64,000 nt of DNA from assembly GCA_017503075.1 (NCBI GenBank), contig JAFVTU010000017.1, forward strand, positions 112,909 to 176,908, in the 5' to 3' direction. Below are positions 61,646 through 64,000 of the stretch, one piece after another. A program made the translations under genes and the position numbers. The notes under the pieces were generated by a model, which saw only the letters and a list, made by a program, of their open reading frames with translations, did not search any database and was not told the DNA's origin. How positions within the stretch are numbered: the stretch's first letter is position 1; each line of letters begins with the position of its first letter. Origin of the DNA: Paludibacteraceae bacterium (lineage in GTDB: Bacteria > Bacteroidota > Bacteroidia > Bacteroidales > Paludibacteraceae).

Positions 61646-62179
61646 ATGAACATGAAGAAAATTATTCTTTGCCTCATGGTATTGGGGATGTCTGTAGGTG
61701 CTTTTGCACAAAATAACGAAGTTGGTCTTGTAGTTGGTGGTTTCAACGGTTTAAGCTACAAGAAGATGATGAGTGAGAATTTCGCTATTCAAACGGATTT
61801 GGCGGTAGGTTTCCAACGCACCTCAATAGATTGGTTAGGTGATAGCGAATTGATAACAACTACTGGAGATTTGCTTGATTTTGTAATTAACCCTAACTTT
61901 TTGTACAACAAAGAGTTGAAATATGGAATATATGCTTTTGCAGGTGGTGGTGCTAGTGTAGGTTTGGCACAAGGGTTACATGCATCAGCCAGTCCAATAA
62001 CCTTTGGTAAGTTTGGTTTGAATGGAATGATTGGTGCTGGGTATAAGTTGGCTGACTTGCCACTGACATTTGCATTAGATTTCCGTCCTGGTTATGCTAT
62101 GCTACTCAATGTAAAGTATGAGGCAATCTTTCACGCGTTTGACTGGCACTTAGCAGCAAGTGTAAGATATTGTTTCTAA
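61646..62179 (+). CDS. Small outer-membrane beta-barrel protein, OmpX-like
   Basis: 177 residues; ATG at 61646 or, two codons on, at 61652. Signal peptide ends at AFAQ (about residue 22). The mature protein is a run of amphipathic strands (NNEVGLVVGGFNGLSYKKM, NFAIQTDLAVGFQRTS, KYGIYAFAGGGASVGLA, FGLNGMIGAGYKLADLPL, FALDFRPGYAML) ending in FDWHLAASVRYCF, consistent with an eight-stranded barrel. Function unknown. Unusual for the 280-nt structured leader upstream. Confidence 0.78.
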   Translation: MNMKKIILCLMVLGMSVGAFAQNNEVGLVVGGFNGLSYKKMMSENFAIQTDLAVGFQRTSIDWLGDSELITTTGDLLDFVINPNFLYNKELKYGIYAFAGGGASVGLAQGLHASASPITFGKFGLNGMIGAGYKLADLPLTFALDFRPGYAMLLNVKYEAIFHAFDWHLAASVRYCF

Positions 62180-62220
62180 ATTATTTTACCGAGCATTCAA
62201 AAAGAAACTGCTATAAATAA

Positions 62221-62248
62221 AAATGCACTCTCTTTTGGGAGTGCATTT
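62221..62248. terminator. Terminator between small barrel gene and leuS
   Basis: AAATGCACTCTC-TTTT-GGGAGTGCATTT (one T.G pair), T run follows; convergent genes on both sides. Confidence 0.85.
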
Positions 62249-62273
62249 TCTATATTATATATAAGGTGTAACC

Positions 62274-64000
62274 TTACATTACGATGTTCACGATGCGGCC
62301 GGGGACAACGATGACTTTCTTTGGAGCGGCACCGTTCAGCTGTTTGGCGGTCAGCTCGTGAGCCATGACAATCTTCTCAACCTCCTCGCGTGGAGTGTCC
62401 TTTGCCACCTCAATGGTGAAGCGCACCTTACCATTGAACTGAACAGGGTACTTCTGCGTTGATTCTACCAAGTATGCTTCGTTGCACTCTGGCCATTCTG
62501 CGTGGCAAACAGAAGTTGTTTCGCCACAGAGATGCCATGCCTCCTCTGCAATGTGAGGAGCGTATGGAGCAAGCAAGATAGCGAAGGTCTTAAGCACTTC
62601 CACCTTGTTGCACTTGAGGGCTTGCAACTCGTTTTGCGCAATCATGAAAGCAGGGATAGAAGTGTTGAACGAGAAGTTCTCAATATCCCAAGTGATTTTC
62701 TTGATGAGTTTGTGCAAGCTGCGCAACTCCTCTGCTGTTGGTTCGTCGTTGGAGAGGGTCTCGAACATGTTCCACCACTTGCGCAAGAAGCGGTGTACGC
62801 CATCAATACCATTGGTATCCCAAGGTTTGGACATTTCCAAAGGACCGAGGAACATCTCGTAAAGGCGCAGCGTATCAGCACCATACTTAGCCACCACATC
62901 GTCTGGGTTCACCACATTGAACATAGACTTGGACATCTTCTCCACTGCCCAGCCGCAGATATATAGCTTTGGAGCCATTGGCGAACCGATATATGGATTA
63001 TCCTCTACGGAAGTGCCGTCTGCAAAGACAAACTGTGCGTTCTTAAACTCAGGCATCCAGTTGCGGAAGGCGTCAATGTCAAGGACATCGTTCTTGACAA
63101 TATTCACGTTCACGTGGATAGGTTGAACTTTATCTTTGTACTCTGGGTTGTCGATGAGGTTGTAACTGATAAAGAGGTTGCCCGTTGCGCCTTCGCCGAT
63201 ATAACGATACACGAAGTTGGAGCGACCTTGAATCATACCTTGGTTGATGAGTTTGCGGAATGGCTCGTCCTCGCAGATATAGCCGAGGTCGAAGAGGAAC
63301 TTATTCCAGAAACGGCTATAAATCAAGTGACCCGTAGCGTGCTCAGTACCGCCGATATAGAGGTTGACTTGACGCCAGTAGTCGTTGGCCTCTTTGCCTA
63401 CGAGAGCAGCGTCGTTGTGGTTATCCATATAGCGGAGGTAGTAAGCCGATGAACCTGCGAAACCAGGCATGGTGCAGAGCTCCAATGGGAAGACAGAAAC
63501 GTTATCAATCAACGACTTGCTAACTACTTGGTTATTCTTCTCATCCCACGCCCAGAGGTCAGCATTGCCGAGAGGAGGCTCGCCTGTGGTGGTAGGTTTG
63601 AAGTCAGATACCTCGGGCAAGAGGAGTGGCAAGCACTCTTCTGGGAGCATGTATGGCATACCATCCTTGTAATAAACAGGGAATGGTTCACCCCAGTAAC
63701 GTTGACGGCTAAACACCGCATCGCGGAGGCGGTAGTTCACTTTCACGCGACCGAGGCCCGTGTTGGTGATATGCTCCTTCATGCGTTGGATGGCCTCCTT
63801 GACCTCGAGTCCGTTGAGGAAGCCCGAATTGATCATGATACCCTCTTTGGCATCGAAGCTTTGTTCGCTGACATCGGCACCCTCGATGAGTGGGATAATA
63901 GGCAGGTTGAAGTGCTTAGCGAAGGCATAGTCACGGCTATCGTGTGCAGGCACAGCCATGATAGCGCCCGTACCATAACCGCTCAATACATAGTCACTTA
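62274..64000 (-). CDS. leuS: Leucyl-tRNA synthetase, C-terminal part (start beyond window)
   Basis: The frame is open through the right edge ([30 protein letters not shown]), giving about 575 visible residues from the CP1 editing domain onward. The editing-site Asp motif lies in [13 protein letters not shown]; the KMSKS loop is [34 protein letters not shown] tRNA-binding helical domain and the C-terminal [16 protein letters not shown] follow. It charges tRNA-Leu and edits mischarged products; tRNA-Leu(UAG) is at 4352-4433. Confidence 0.97.
   Translation of the reverse strand, partial: SDYVLSGYGTGAIMAVPAHDSRDYAFAKHFNLPIIPLIEGADVSEQSFDAKEGIMINSGFLNGLEVKEAIQRMKEHITNTGLGRVKVNYRLRDAVFSRQRYWGEPFPVYYKDGMPYMLPEECLPLLLPEVSDFKPTTTGEPPLGNADLWAWDEKNNQVVSKSLIDNVSVFPLELCTMPGFAGSSAYYLRYMDNHNDAALVGKEANDYWRQVNLYIGGTEHATGHLIYSRFWNKFLFDLGYICEDEPFRKLINQGMIQGRSNFVYRYIGEGATGNLFISYNLIDNPEYKDKVQPIHVNVNIVKNDVLDIDAFRNWMPEFKNAQFVFADGTSVEDNPYIGSPMAPKLYICGWAVEKMSKSMFNVVNPDDVVAKYGADTLRLYEMFLGPLEMSKPWDTNGIDGVHRFLRKWWNMFETLSNDEPTAEELRSLHKLIKKITWDIENFSFNTSIPAFMIAQNELQALKCNKVEVLKTFAILLAPYAPHIAEEAWHLCGETTSVCHAEWPECNEAYLVESTQKYPVQFNGKVRFTIEVAKDTPREEVEKIVMAHELTAKQLNGAAPKKVIVVPGRIVNIVM

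Overview
The window looks like a chromosomal segment of an anaerobic or gut-type member of the Bacteroidales (phylum Bacteroidota). Four things point there. At least 19 intergenic regions carry the Bacteroidota sigma promoter, a TTTG/CTTG-like box, a gap of almost always exactly 20 bases, then TAnnTTTG. Gene orders typical of the phylum are present (porG-like genes-uppS-bamA-skp-skp, ruvA-sprA, and a dcw cluster starting with mraZ). Type IX secretion components occur (SprA and PorG-like barrels). The proteases, the TonB receptor and the fused aspartokinase/homoserine dehydrogenase also fit. There is no prophage, transposase, CRISPR array or rRNA; this is mostly core genome.

Layout. 1-2.9 kb: end of a secreted M6-like protein and a secreted C10 cysteine protease, both AT-rich. 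3-7 kb: M16 peptidase, tRNA-Leu(UAG), a lipoprotein, and a leftward operon of a DUF59 protein, lpxH and mazG. 7.1-17.7 kb: division/cell-wall cluster mraZ-rsmH-ftsL-ftsI-murE-mraY-murD-ftsW-murG, with MraZ-type operator boxes in front; murC, ftsQ, ftsA and ftsZ do not follow. 17.7-22.9 kb: murI, then dnaN, a DEDD exonuclease, rnz and radA. 23.2-29.5 kb: envelope biogenesis operon (two PorG-like barrels, uppS, bamA, two Skp/OmpH chaperones). 29.5-33.5 kb: MFS transporter, murF, a coiled-coil membrane protein, rpsO. 33.5-36.3 kb: DUF2461 protein, tRNA-Arg(CCU), rnhA, gapA. 36.4-41.4 kb: acyltransferase, DUF819 permease, two outer-membrane proteins, a TonB-CTD protein. 41.6-51.7 kb: a truncated second ruvA, thiL, intact ruvA, sprA, a P-loop kinase, tRNA-Arg(ACG). 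52-57 kb: a hemerythrin-like/LuxR regulator divergent from a His-rich TonB receptor, then an M6 metalloprotease. 57-64 kb: thrA, DUF4234 protein, UPF0227 esterase, a conserved hypothetical, a small barrel with a long structured leader, and the 3' part of leuS.

Most of the window supports envelope construction: peptidoglycan precursors (murE/mraY/murD/murG/murF/murI/uppS), lipid A (lpxH), outer-membrane assembly (bamA/skp) and type IX secretion (sprA/porG), with secreted C10 and M6 proteases as likely cargo.

The least expected signal is a set of short-period repeat families (units of about 7, 9, 10, 11 or 20 bp, some with small GC hairpins). They sit at gene junctions and recur nearly verbatim at distant sites (29/29, 32/32 and 41/44 matches). 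The same or similar words also lie in frame inside conserved genes (rsmH, murG, ruvA, rnhA, the M16 peptidase, the lpxH tail, the rnz start). Two other candidates for new biology are a stand-alone RuvA OB-domain gene, whose codons differ from intact ruvA almost only synonymously, and a 127-nt, nearly fully paired RNA in the leader at 61.4 kb.
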